Assembly: GCF_000373265.1 (NCBI RefSeq)
Contig: NZ_KB890762.1
Location: 692,833-756,832 of the forward strand
Reading direction: 5' to 3'
Source: Pontibacter roseus DSM 17521
GTDB taxonomy: Bacteria; Bacteroidota; Bacteroidia; Cytophagales; Hymenobacteraceae
DNA length: 64,000 nt
The first letter of the stretch is position 1; each line of letters begins with the position of its first letter. The position numbers and the translations under genes were made by a program. The notes below the pieces were generated by a model that saw nothing but the letters and a program-made list of their open reading frames with translations, had not been told where the DNA came from and searched no databases. Below, in pieces: positions 52,577 through 61,132 of the stretch.

Positions 52577-53292
52577 AGGAATCGTTCTAAGTCTTTCAAG
52601 GAAATGGTGCCTTCGTATATGGCTTTGCCGATGATGGCGCCCCTCACCCCGATTTCCTGCAGCTCCTCCAGGTCCCGCACGGTGGTGACACCACCACTCG
52701 CGATGATGTCCGCCTCTGGCAGCGTGAGCCGCAGGTGGCGGTAGGTATTGTGTGAAGGCCCCTGCAATTTGCCGTCTTTGCTTACATCGGTGCAGATGAA
52801 CACTTTAGCGCCTGTTTTTACATACCCGGATATGAACTCCTGCAGTGGGTATTTGCTCTCCTCGGTCCAGGCGCTGATGGCGATGTTCGAACCCTTAAAG
52901 TCAGCACCAATAATGATTTTGTCGGCCCCGTAGCGCAGCAGCCAGTCTTTCACAGTCTCTGGTTCTCGAACGGCGATGCTGCCCGCCGTAATTTGCGCTG
53001 CACCTGCGTCAAATGCCTGCTGCACTGCCTCATCCGACTGCAAGCCTCCCCCAAAATCTATGATTAGGTTCGTGTTGGCGGCTATACTCTCCAGTACGTT
53101 CAGGTTCACCGGCTTGCGCGCCCGGGCGCCGTCCAGGTCCACCAGGTGCAGTCGCTTGATGCCGTGCGCCTCAAAGCGCTTGGCCACCTCCAAAGGGTTG
53201 CTGTCGTAGGTGGTCTGCTGGGCGAAGTCGCCTTCGGTGAGGCGCACGCACTGGCCGCCGATAAGGTCTATGGCTGGGGTGATATCCATCAT
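52570..53292 (-). CDS. hisA: ProFAR isomerase
   Basis: A 240-residue (beta/alpha)8 isomerase: [19 protein letters not shown] with Asp8/9, and [16 protein letters not shown] with the second Asp. The start ATG at 53292 overlaps the hisH stop by 4 nt (ATGA). Confidence 0.96.
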   Translation of the reverse strand: MMDITPAIDLIGGQCVRLTEGDFAQQTTYDSNPLEVAKRFEAHGIKRLHLVDLDGARARKPVNLNVLESIAANTNLIIDFGGGLQSDEAVQQAFDAGAAQITAGSIAVREPETVKDWLLRYGADKIIIGADFKGSNIAISAWTEESKYPLQEFISGYVKTGAKVFICTDVSKDGKLQGPSHNTYRHLRLTLPEADIIASGGVTTVRDLEELQEIGVRGAIIGKAIYEGTISLKDLERFLC

Positions 53293-53870
53293 AAGGCTAA
53301 GAAGTTTTTGAGGATTTGTGAGCCGGCAGGTCCGCTTTTCTCCGGGTGGAACTGCGCGGCATAAAAGTTTTTAAACTGAAGGGCAGCCGAGAAGGGCTCC
53401 GGGTAGGACGTCTGGGCAATGGTGTACTCTGACAGCGGCACGTAGAAACTATGCACATAATAGGCATATTCGCCTTCGGCTATACCTGCAAATAGCGGTG
53501 TCTGCAGCTGCTCCAGTTGGTTCCAACCCATGTGCGGCACCTTCAGGTCGGTCTGGAAGCGCTTGACCGGCAACGGAATGATGCCCAGCATATCAGTATC
53601 TCCTTCATCGGAGTGCTGGCAGAGCAGCTGCATGCCCAGGCATACACCAAAAAACGGCTGCTTCAGCGTAGGCAGCAGCTTGTCCAGGTTGCGGGACCGG
53701 AGCTGGGCCATGGCTGATGAGGCCTCTCCCACCCCTGGGAAAATCACCTTGTCGGCCGACTGTATAGTCTCAAAGTCGGCGCTCAGTGTGGCCTGCACGC
53801 CAAGCCGCTCCAGCGCAAACTGCACCGACTGCACATTGCCCGCTTTGTAATCCACTATAACTAGGTTCAT
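53289..53870 (-). CDS. hisH: Imidazole glycerol phosphate synthase, glutaminase subunit
   Basis: A 193-residue class I glutaminase with the nucleophile Cys77 in FFGVCLGMQLL and the His/Glu pair in AAQFHPEKSG. It supplies ammonia to HisF. It is the first structural gene of this operon and follows the his attenuator. hisG, D, C and B are not in the window, so the pathway is split over at least two loci. Confidence 0.95.
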   Translation of the reverse strand: MNLVIVDYKAGNVQSVQFALERLGVQATLSADFETIQSADKVIFPGVGEASSAMAQLRSRNLDKLLPTLKQPFFGVCLGMQLLCQHSDEGDTDMLGIIPLPVKRFQTDLKVPHMGWNQLEQLQTPLFAGIAEGEYAYYVHSFYVPLSEYTIAQTSYPEPFSAALQFKNFYAAQFHPEKSGPAGSQILKNFLAL

Positions 53871-53963
53871 GCTGTTGAATTATGAATTAGATTTTACGAA
53901 TGATGACTGCAACAGAGCCACAACCACGATTTCATGCTTTGGTTTGAATCTGTCATGAATCAA

Positions 53964-53995
53964 AAAAGCCTGACTCATTTCGGAGTCAGGCTTTT
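53964..53995 (-). terminator. Attenuator terminator upstream of hisH
   Basis: A perfect 13-bp stem (53964-53976 with 53983-53995) with a 6-nt loop, followed on the minus strand by six T residues, located 94 bp before the hisH start and 20 bp after the leader-peptide stop. Its first arm and loop contain CTCCGAAA (minus strand; 53978-53985), which can pair with TTTCGGAG in the leader (54042-54049), so a competing antiterminator exists. Confidence 0.85.
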
Positions 53996-54015
53996 GGAAT
54001 AGGGTATAGCTTAAA

Positions 54016-54099
54016 CTATTGGCAAATCCATAGGCAGACGGCTCCGAAACGTTCGCTTCGTGCATGATGATGGTGCAGATGTGCCAGTGTGCCTTTCAT
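54016..54099 (-). CDS. hisL: his operon leader peptide
   Basis: A 27-codon ORF starting at ATG 54099 and ending in TAG at 54016-54018. Its residues 7-12 read HLHHHH: five His codons in six (54064-54081). It lies directly downstream of a TATATTTG promoter box and upstream of a terminator and the hisHAF-IE genes. This is the classical layout of a histidine attenuator. The peptide is too short for normal gene callers and is probably unannotated. The C-terminal segment (SERFGAVCLWICQ) overlaps the strand that can form the antiterminator. Confidence 0.85.
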   Translation of the reverse strand: MKGTLAHLHHHHARSERFGAVCLWICQ

Positions 54100-54104
54100 G
54101 GAGG

Positions 54105-54112
54105 CAAATATA
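54105..54112 (-). promoter_or_regulatory. Promoter box of the his leader
   Basis: TATATTTG on the minus strand matches TAnnTTTG. Only 5 nt separate it from the leader ATG, so the transcript would be leaderless or nearly so. Confidence 0.6.
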
Positions 54113-54200
54113 AAACAGCCTGCTTACAGTTACTATTTATTCTTACTTTTTCTTACCTCCCATACCTGCGACTGTGATTTTAGATTTCCGCCAATTGCCT

Positions 54201-54208
54201 TACATTTG
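54201..54208 (+). promoter_or_regulatory. Promoter box of the DPP5-like gene
   Basis: TACATTTG matches TAnnTTTG and lies 4 nt before the ATG at 54213. As with the divergent his leader, the expected start of transcription is at or next to the start codon. Confidence 0.5.
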
Positions 54209-54212
54209 AAGT

Positions 54213-56258
54213 ATGAAAAAGATACTAGTACTTGCTGGAGTGTTTGCCGTAGGTATGGCGCAGGCACAGCAGCGCATGACCCCAGAACTCCTCTGGAAGC
54301 TGGGCCGCGTCTCGGCCGAAAAGGTAACGCCTGACGGTAAATCGGTCATCTATGGCGTTGGTTACGTCAACATGGAAGAGAACGGCAGCGAACGCAACCT
54401 CTACCGCATACCGGTGACCGGCGGACAGCCAACGCAACTCACGTCTACCAAAGGCGGCGAAAGCGTGGTGCACATCGACAAAGCTGGCAATATCATTTAT
54501 CTGCACAAGGGCCAGCTGTGGCAGCTTGCGGGTGGAAAAGGCGAACCAAAACAGCTCTCCAATATAGAAGGCGGCCTGACCAATGTACGCATCTCTCCGG
54601 ATGGCAAGCACGTGCTGTTCTCCCGCGATGTAGAAGTGAAAAAGATGCACAGCACTGATATCTACCCGGAGCTGAAGAAATCGAACGCATACGTGTACGA
54701 CGACCTCAACTACCGCCATTGGGACACTTGGGAGGATGGCAAGTTTCAGCACGTCTTCTATGCACATTACAACGATGGCAAGCTCGGCACGCCTGTTGAC
54801 ATCATGAAAGATGAGCCCTTTGATACGCCCCAAATGCCTTTCGGCGGATTGGAGGACATGATTTGGAGCCCCGACAGCAAAGCCATCCTATATGTGAGCA
54901 AGAAGAAGTTCGGGAAAGCGTATGCCGTCAGCACCAACACCGACATTTACCGCTACGACCTGGCCACGGGCAAAACAACCAACCTGACGCAGGACAACCT
55001 GGGCTATGACACGGCTCCGTCGTTCTCAGAAGACGCTTCCAAAATAGCCTGGCTGAGTATGGACGAAGACGGAAACGAAGCCGACCAGAATGAACTGATT
55101 GTATCCGACATCAAATCAGGAGAGAAATTCAACCTGACCAAAGACTGGGACGAAACCATCAACTCCTTTGAGTGGAGCAAAGACGGCAGCAAAATCTGGT
55201 TCGTGGCCCCTACCAAAGGTACCATCCAACTATTCGAGATTTCGCTGCCGAAAAACCTGGAGAAGTTCTCCAATAAAAGCATCAAACAGGTGACCAAAGG
55301 ACAGTTTGATGTAAATGGCATTGTGGGTCAGTCGGGCAACAGTCTGATTGTATCACGCGCCGACATGAACCACGCCGCGGAGCTATACCGGGTAGGCCTC
55401 AAATCAGGGAAACTGACGCAGCTGACGAACGTGAATGACGCCATTTACAGCAAGCTATCACTAAGCAAGGTGGAGCCACGCACGACAAAGGCTACTGATG
55501 GCAAGGACCTGCTTTCGTGGGTAGTGTATCCGCCTGACTTCGACCCGAATAAGAAATACCCGACACTGCTCTACTGCCAGGGTGGCCCACAGTCTGCTCT
55601 GACGCAGTATTACTCCTACCGTTGGAACATGCAGCTCATGGCAGCCAATGGCTACATCGTGATTGCACCGAACAGACGCGGCATGCCGGGCCATGGCGAA
55701 GAATGGAACCGCCAAATCAGCGGCGACTGGGGCGGACAGGCAATCCGCGATTACCTGACCGCCATTGATGACTTGGCCAAAGAGGCGTATGTGGACAAAG
55801 ACAGACTGGGTGCAGTAGGTGCCAGCTACGGCGGCTACTCCGTGTTCATGCTGGCAGGTATGCATGAGAACCGCTTCAAGACCTTCATCGCCCACGACGG
55901 CCTGTTTGATATGCGCAGCTGGTATGGCACCACGGAAGAGTTGTTTTTTGCCAACAACGAGCTGAAAGGCCCTTACTGGGAAACCAAATCCCTGGAGTCC
56001 TACAAGCAGTTCAACCCGATTGAGCACGCCAACAAATGGGACACGCCGATTCTGATTGTGCAGGGCGGGCAGGACTTCCGGGTAGGTATAGAGCAGGGCC
56101 TGCAGGCCTTCCAGCTGGCGCAGCTGAAAGGTTTGAAGAGCCGTCTGCTATACTTGCCGGATGAAAACCACTGGGTGCTGCAGCCGCAAAACGCCATTGT
56201 TTGGCAGCGAGAGTTCTTCAAATGGCTGGATGAAACGCTGAAGCCGGCGAACAACTAA
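54213..56258 (+). CDS. Exported S9 prolyl-oligopeptidase-family peptidase, DPP5-like
   Basis: A 681-residue serine peptidase: signal peptide (MKKILVLAGVFAVGMAQAQ), a beta-propeller region with WD-like repeats (residues about 30-400), and an alpha/beta-hydrolase domain. The triad is Ser538 in GASYGGYS, Asp in QGGQDFRV and His in DENHWVL. The pattern resembles Porphyromonas DPP5, which releases dipeptides from the N-terminus in the periplasm. It is divergent from the his operon, and ends at a perfect 20-bp terminator. Confidence 0.92.
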   Translation: MKKILVLAGVFAVGMAQAQQRMTPELLWKLGRVSAEKVTPDGKSVIYGVGYVNMEENGSERNLYRIPVTGGQPTQLTSTKGGESVVHIDKAGNIIYLHKGQLWQLAGGKGEPKQLSNIEGGLTNVRISPDGKHVLFSRDVEVKKMHSTDIYPELKKSNAYVYDDLNYRHWDTWEDGKFQHVFYAHYNDGKLGTPVDIMKDEPFDTPQMPFGGLEDMIWSPDSKAILYVSKKKFGKAYAVSTNTDIYRYDLATGKTTNLTQDNLGYDTAPSFSEDASKIAWLSMDEDGNEADQNELIVSDIKSGEKFNLTKDWDETINSFEWSKDGSKIWFVAPTKGTIQLFEISLPKNLEKFSNKSIKQVTKGQFDVNGIVGQSGNSLIVSRADMNHAAELYRVGLKSGKLTQLTNVNDAIYSKLSLSKVEPRTTKATDGKDLLSWVVYPPDFDPNKKYPTLLYCQGGPQSALTQYYSYRWNMQLMAANGYIVIAPNRRGMPGHGEEWNRQISGDWGGQAIRDYLTAIDDLAKEAYVDKDRLGAVGASYGGYSVFMLAGMHENRFKTFIAHDGLFDMRSWYGTTEELFFANNELKGPYWETKSLESYKQFNPIEHANKWDTPILIVQGGQDFRVGIEQGLQAFQLAQLKGLKSRLLYLPDENHWVLQPQNAIVWQREFFKWLDETLKPANN

Positions 56259-56273
56259 AGTCTATTAACTCTA

Positions 56274-56315
56274 AAACAAAAAGTCCGGTGCTTAAAAGCA
56301 CCGGACTTTTTGTTT
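56274..56315. terminator. Intrinsic terminator after the peptidase gene
   Basis: A perfect 20-bp stem (56274-56293 with 56296-56315) with TTTTTGTTT in the descending arm on the plus strand. The following 214 bp up to the DAHP synthase stop hold no gene; see the remnant noted at 56342. Confidence 0.9.
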
Positions 56316-56529
56316 CTACATGTTTTTGCTTTGATACAGTCTGTCCCATTGAGTGGACAAAAGGGTTGTTAATTCGTTCATGATTAACATCCCCCTGGCC
56401 CCTTCAAAGCGAGACTTCTCCTTTAAAATTTTAAAAACTCTTTTTACTGGCGCTGCTTTGCAACTCTGCCTAGCCTTTGACCTTAACAACAGGCCAGCTA
56501 CGAGCTAGGACGCTTGTGCGATAGCTAAT

Positions 56530-57540
56530 CTAAAAACTCTCCCGGAGTTCGTACGCCTGGCGCATGCGTTTTATCAACCGCTCCGACTCTTTGAAATTCA
56601 CCGTCTGCTGCCCATCTGAGAAGGCCTCTTCCGGTTTCTGATGCGTTTCGTAAATCACGCCGTCCGCACCGGCCATCACCGCGGCCAGCGACATCTGCTC
56701 CACAAAATCGCGAAGGCCGATGCCGTGCGAGGGGTCCACGATGACGGGCAGATGGGTTTTGGCCTTGAGCACCGGCACAGCGTTTAGGTCCAGCACGTTG
56801 CGGTATGCGGTTTCATAGGAACGTATGCCGCGCTCGCAAAGCATGATTTTCTCGTTGCCGTTGGAGAAGATGTACTCCGCCGCCTGCAGCAATTCTTCTA
56901 TAGTCCCGGAGATGCCGCGCTTTAGCAGCACCGGCTTCTGCGCCTCGCCCAGCGCGTCGAGCAGGTTAAAGTTCTGGCTGTTGCGCGCGCCCACCTGGAA
57001 CACATCCACATAGTCTGCCATCTCCTCAATCTGCGACACCTGCATCACTTCCGTGATTATTTTAATGCCGTTTTCGCGGCAAATCCGGTGGAACATGCGC
57101 AGCCCATCCAGCCCCAGCCCACGGAAAGCGTAGGGTGAGCTGCGCGGTTTGAACACGCCGCCCCGCATGATGCTCACATTATTCTCTTTGAGATGCTGTA
57201 CCACCAGCTCAATCTGCTGCTCGTTCTCGATGGAGCACGGACCGGCCATGATGCTGAAGCTGCCTTCGCCTATGAGCACACCATCACCTAAGTCAATGCG
57301 CGTGGGGTTCACTTTCCATTTGCGGGAAATCAGCTTGTATTCGTCTGACACACGGTGAATGTCTGCCACGCCCGGCAACTGTCCCAGCGTACGAATGTCG
57401 AAGTCTTTCTTGCCGATGCCCACAATGTAACTCCCCTCCTGCGTCTGCACCTCGTTGGCTTTGAATCCTACATTCTTAACCTCTTGCAGGATATTCTCTT
57501 TGATATCAGCAGGTATACCTTGCTGCAACTGTATAATCAT
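56530..57540 (-). CDS. aroF: 3-deoxy-7-phosphoheptulonate (DAHP) synthase, type I-beta
   Basis: A 336-residue DAHP synthase with an N-terminal ferredoxin-like domain (residues 1-70) and the (beta/alpha)8 barrel: IMAGPCSIENEQQ, MRGGVFKPRSSPYAFRGLG, VGARNSQNFNLL, and KTHLPVIVDPSHGIG. It makes the first shikimate intermediate. Being the last gene of the trp operon, it should couple chorismate supply to tryptophan demand. The ATG overlaps the trpA stop by 4 nt. Confidence 0.93.
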   Translation of the reverse strand: MIIQLQQGIPADIKENILQEVKNVGFKANEVQTQEGSYIVGIGKKDFDIRTLGQLPGVADIHRVSDEYKLISRKWKVNPTRIDLGDGVLIGEGSFSIMAGPCSIENEQQIELVVQHLKENNVSIMRGGVFKPRSSPYAFRGLGLDGLRMFHRICRENGIKIITEVMQVSQIEEMADYVDVFQVGARNSQNFNLLDALGEAQKPVLLKRGISGTIEELLQAAEYIFSNGNEKIMLCERGIRSYETAYRNVLDLNAVPVLKAKTHLPVIVDPSHGIGLRDFVEQMSLAAVMAGADGVIYETHQKPEEAFSDGQQTVNFKESERLIKRMRQAYELRESF

Positions 57541-58325
57541 ACTTTCTCGTTTTCTCTGATGCTTTGGATGAATGTACGGACGTTGTCCTGCAGGCTTCCT
57601 TCTTTCGCCAAGGCCTTGATGAAGGCACTCCCGATGATGGCCCCTCGGGCATGGGTGCAGGCCTGCGTGAAGGTGTCGCGGTCGTGTATGCCGAAACCGA
57701 TGATGCCCGGGTTTCGCAAACCCATACCTGCCACACGCTGGAAGTAGTCTGTGTTGGAGACCCCTTTGGAACCGGTGCTTCCCGTCACCGATGCCGACGA
57801 CACCATGTAGATGAAGCTGTTGGAATGGCTGTCAATTTCGCGAATACGCTGCTCCGGCGTCTGAGGCGTCACCAGGAAAACGTTGCTCAACCCGTACTGC
57901 TCAAACAGCGGCTTGTACTCCCGCACATAGTCTGCCAGCGGTAGGTCGGGTAGGATAAGGCCATCTATACCTATTTCACTGGCTTTCTGCAGGAAGCGCT
58001 CCACTCCGTATTGCATCACGGGGTTCAGGTAGCCCATCAGCACCAGCGGAATCTGGGTATGCTGCCGGATGTCCTGCAGTTGCTCAAAGAGTTTGGGAAT
58101 GGTCATGCCGTTGCGGATGGCCACTTCGCTGCTCTGCTGAATGGTAGGACCGTCGGCTAGCGGGTCGGAGAAAGGCATACCGACTTCAATCAAATCAACC
58201 CCACTCTTCTCTAATTCCAGGATGATGGGCACCGTGTCGTCCAGCTTGGGGTAGCCGGCCGTGAAGTATACCGAAAGCAGCCCCTGCTGGTTCTGCCCAA
58301 AGAGCCTCTGTAATCTAGTTGCCAT
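57537..58325 (-). CDS. trpA: Tryptophan synthase alpha chain
   Basis: A 262-residue barrel enzyme: [19 protein letters not shown] carries the catalytic Glu, and [14 protein letters not shown] and [10 protein letters not shown] follow. The ATG at 58325 is preferred over the TTG at 58343; it overlaps trpB by 11 bp. Converts indole-glycerol phosphate to indole. Confidence 0.95.
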   Translation of the reverse strand: MATRLQRLFGQNQQGLLSVYFTAGYPKLDDTVPIILELEKSGVDLIEVGMPFSDPLADGPTIQQSSEVAIRNGMTIPKLFEQLQDIRQHTQIPLVLMGYLNPVMQYGVERFLQKASEIGIDGLILPDLPLADYVREYKPLFEQYGLSNVFLVTPQTPEQRIREIDSHSNSFIYMVSSASVTGSTGSKGVSNTDYFQRVAGMGLRNPGIIGFGIHDRDTFTQACTHARGAIIGSAFIKALAKEGSLQDNVRTFIQSIRENEKV

Positions 58326-59505
58326 GGAGCCCGAATCTGTCAAGGTATGTCGTTAAATCTTTGTCGCCGCGGCCCGATAAGTTCACCACCACCACATCCT
58401 CCGGCTTCGCACCGATGCGACCAAGAGCCGCCAAGGCATGGGCCGACTCCAGGGCAGGTATAATGCCTTCGAGCCGCGTCAGCTCCAGTACCGCTTGCAG
58501 CGCCTCTTCGTCGGTGATGCTCTCGAAACGGGCGCGGCCGGATTGGTGCAGGTGCGCGTGCAGCGGTCCTACGCCGGGATAGTCCAGGCCAGCCGAGATG
58601 GAATAGGGTTCCGTCACCTGCCCGTCATCGGTCTGCATGAGCAGCGTACGGCTGCCGTGGATAATGCCTTCCTTGCCCAACACCGACGTGGCAGCAGACT
58701 CACCAGAATCCACTCCCAGTCCGGCTGCCTCCACGGCTACTAGCTTCACCTCCGGCGTATCCAGGAAGTGGTAGAAAGCTCCGGCGGCGTTGCTGCCGCC
58801 GCCTACGCAGGCCACCACATAATCAGGGTTCTCTTGGCCAGTCTTCTCCAGCAGTTGCGCCTTCATCTCCTCTGATATAACGGACTGGAAACGGGCGACC
58901 ATGTCCGGGTATGGGTGTGGCCCCACTACCGAACCGATGATGTAGTAGGTGTCTTCGGGGTTGTTAATCCAGTCGCGAATTGCCTCGTTGGTGGCGTCTT
59001 TTAGGGTGCGGCTGCCGCTGGTGGCCGGCACCACCGTGGCACCCAACATCTTCATCCTAGCCACATTGGGCGCCTGACGTTTGATGTCCACTTCACCCAT
59101 GTACACGATGCACTCCAGGTTCATGAGCGCGCAAACCGTGGCGGTCGCCACGCCATGCTGTCCGGCGCCCGTCTCGGCGATAATGCGGGTCTTGCCCAGA
59201 CGTTTGGCTAGCAGCACCTGCCCCACCGTGTTGTTTATTTTATGCGCGCCGGTATGGTTGAGGTCTTCCCGCTTCAGGTATACCTGGGTATTGTATTTCT
59301 CGGATAGCCGCTTGGCAAAGTACAAGGGCGTTGGTCTTCCTACGTAGTCGCGAAGTAGCCCCTGCAATTCCTCCTGGAAATCCGGCGCGCTCATTATCTT
59401 CAGATAATTCTGGCGCAGCTCCTCCACATTGGGGTATAGCATCTCGGGGACATAGGCTCCTCCGAACCTGCCATAGAAGCCGTTTTCATCTACTGTATAT
59501 TTCAT
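58315..59505 (-). CDS. trpB: Tryptophan synthase beta chain
   Basis: A 396-residue PLP enzyme of the TrpB1 type: HTGAHKINN with Lys89 as the PLP lysine, [30 protein letters not shown]. It is the gene poorest in the AGGTATR motif after gyrA. A 135-bp gap with a repeat-like element separates it from trpF. Confidence 0.97.
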   Translation of the reverse strand: MKYTVDENGFYGRFGGAYVPEMLYPNVEELRQNYLKIMSAPDFQEELQGLLRDYVGRPTPLYFAKRLSEKYNTQVYLKREDLNHTGAHKINNTVGQVLLAKRLGKTRIIAETGAGQHGVATATVCALMNLECIVYMGEVDIKRQAPNVARMKMLGATVVPATSGSRTLKDATNEAIRDWINNPEDTYYIIGSVVGPHPYPDMVARFQSVISEEMKAQLLEKTGQENPDYVVACVGGGSNAAGAFYHFLDTPEVKLVAVEAAGLGVDSGESAATSVLGKEGIIHGSRTLLMQTDDGQVTEPYSISAGLDYPGVGPLHAHLHQSGRARFESITDEEALQAVLELTRLEGIIPALESAHALAALGRIGAKPEDVVVVNLSGRGDKDLTTYLDRFGLHGN

Positions 59506-59520
59506 AATCTTCTGTTATTT

Positions 59521-59631
59521 GTATTTCGAGTTCCCTAGAGGTGCCATCGCAGCTGATAAATCCAGACTTACTAACCGAATATGATTTTTAACAGCCGCGC
59601 CGGCTCACGCCTATAGAGTAGTCGAAACGAC
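59521..59631. repeat. Possible small repeat element in the trp operon
   Basis: The left end (GTATTTCGAGTTCCCTAGAGG) and the reverse complement of the right end (GTCGTTTCGACTACTCTATAGG) share GT...TTTCGA and CTA.AGG, so the 111 bp could be a short MITE-like element. The match is partial and it has no coding content. Confidence 0.3.
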
Positions 59632-59640
59632 ATTACTTTA

Positions 59641-60270
59641 TTACTTATCTTTCACAAAGTTAATCAGGTCCCTCAACTGCTCCACATCCTTCAGCCCCGG
59701 TTCCAGCTCGAAGCCACTGTTCACATCAAGGGCAAATGGTCTGGGTCTCAGCTTCTCGAATTCTTTGCTCTGCAGGTTCGCCAGGTTCAGGCCACCGCTC
59801 AGGAAATAAGGCTTGTCTGCCAGATAGCCTTTGAGTAGTTCCCAGTCGAAGACGGTGCCGTTGCCCCCGTAGTTATTCCCCCGCGTGTCAAACAGAAAGT
59901 AATCGCAGTATCGCTCATAGAGCAAGGTGTTTTCGAAAGCGAAGCGGTCATCCACGGAAAAGGCCTTAATCATGCGTATGCCTGCCTCACTGAGCTCCCG
60001 ACACTGGACCGGCGTCTCGTGGCCGTGCAACTGCACCAAATCAAGGCCATACTTCCGCTGGGTGTGCCGGATGTTGTCCGTCGATTCATTCACAAACACC
60101 CCCACCTTCTGGATACCTGCCGGAAGTTCCGCCAGCAGTTCAGGCGTGATGTGACCTTCACAGAAGCGCTTGGAGCCCTCGTAGAAGATGAAACCCATGT
60201 AATCCGGCTCTAATGCCGCCACCTGCTGGATATTTTCGGGCTCACGCATGCCACAGATTTTCACTTCCAT
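59641..60270 (-). CDS. trpF: Phosphoribosylanthranilate isomerase
   Basis: A 209-residue (beta/alpha)8 isomerase: MEVKICGMREPENI with the catalytic Cys, VQLHGHETPVQC, FLFDTRG, and FLSGGLN. It begins 3 bp after trpC. Confidence 0.95.
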   Translation of the reverse strand: MEVKICGMREPENIQQVAALEPDYMGFIFYEGSKRFCEGHITPELLAELPAGIQKVGVFVNESTDNIRHTQRKYGLDLVQLHGHETPVQCRELSEAGIRMIKAFSVDDRFAFENTLLYERYCDYFLFDTRGNNYGGNGTVFDWELLKGYLADKPYFLSGGLNLANLQSKEFEKLRPRPFALDVNSGFELEPGLKDVEQLRDLINFVKDK

Positions 60271-60273
60271 CGC

Positions 60274-61089
60274 CTAGCTTTTAACAAGATTCTCTTCCTG
60301 TAACTGGCGGAGCTCCCGTATGAATTCCATGGCAGCACGTTCCGGACGCCCGTCTGTCATAAAGCTTTCACCAATCAGGAAACCGTTGTAACCTGCCTCC
60401 TGCAGCTCTACCAGTGTCTTTGGCTCTTTCAAACCACTTTCTGAGACCTTGGTCATACCTGCCGGAATATGCTGTGCCAGTTCGAATGAGAGCGCTACGT
60501 TGGTCTGGAAGGTCTGCAGGTTGCGGTTGTTGACGCCCACCACCGTCACATTGTCGCACAGCGTCTGCTGCAGTTCCTCCAGGTTGTGCACCTCCAGCAA
60601 TACCTCCAAACCAAAGGAGCGGGCAAAAGCAGCCAATTGCTTCAGACGGGCCGGCTCCAATGCCGCGGCAATGAGCAGAACAGCATCCGCGCCTATGGAT
60701 TTAGCCTCCACGATTTGGTACTCGTCCACCGTGAAATCCTTGCACAGGATGGGGCAGTAGTTGTACTTCCGGGCCGTCACCAGGTCCTCATTCTTTCCAC
60801 CAAAATAGTGCGTGTCTGTCAGGATGGAAAGTGCTGATGCCCCTGCCTGCATGTAGCCAATCGAAGTTCGCTCCACCGACACATAAGGGTTGATGTCTCC
60901 TTTGGAAGGCGACTTGCGCTTGATTTCTGCGATGATACCGCTCTTGTCGGGCCGCAGCAGGTAGCGCTCCAGCGACAGGCAGGGCGTCTCGAAGTACAGG
61001 CTCTTCTCCAGCAGCTTGACCGGGTATAGCTCCTTACGGTCTGCCACCTCTTTGTATTTATGCGCGATTATTTCGTCGAGTATGTTCAT
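60274..61089 (-). CDS. trpC: Indole-3-glycerol phosphate synthase
   Basis: A 271-residue (beta/alpha)8 synthase: IIAEIKRKSPSKGDI carries the catalytic Lys, and VVGVNNRNLQTF and VSESGLKEP follow. The gap to trpD is 43 bp. Confidence 0.95.
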   Translation of the reverse strand: MNILDEIIAHKYKEVADRKELYPVKLLEKSLYFETPCLSLERYLLRPDKSGIIAEIKRKSPSKGDINPYVSVERTSIGYMQAGASALSILTDTHYFGGKNEDLVTARKYNYCPILCKDFTVDEYQIVEAKSIGADAVLLIAAALEPARLKQLAAFARSFGLEVLLEVHNLEELQQTLCDNVTVVGVNNRNLQTFQTNVALSFELAQHIPAGMTKVSESGLKEPKTLVELQEAGYNGFLIGESFMTDGRPERAAMEFIRELRQLQEENLVKS

Positions 61090-61132
61090 GTCTGATGTTT
61101 TACAAATGAAAGGTATAGAAGTTCAAAAAGGC

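Noticed and set aside
53880..54065. A 61-codon minus-strand frame across the his attenuator
   Set aside because: It runs through the terminator stem in another frame from the leader peptide and has no promoter spacing; the HLHHHH frame explains the region better.
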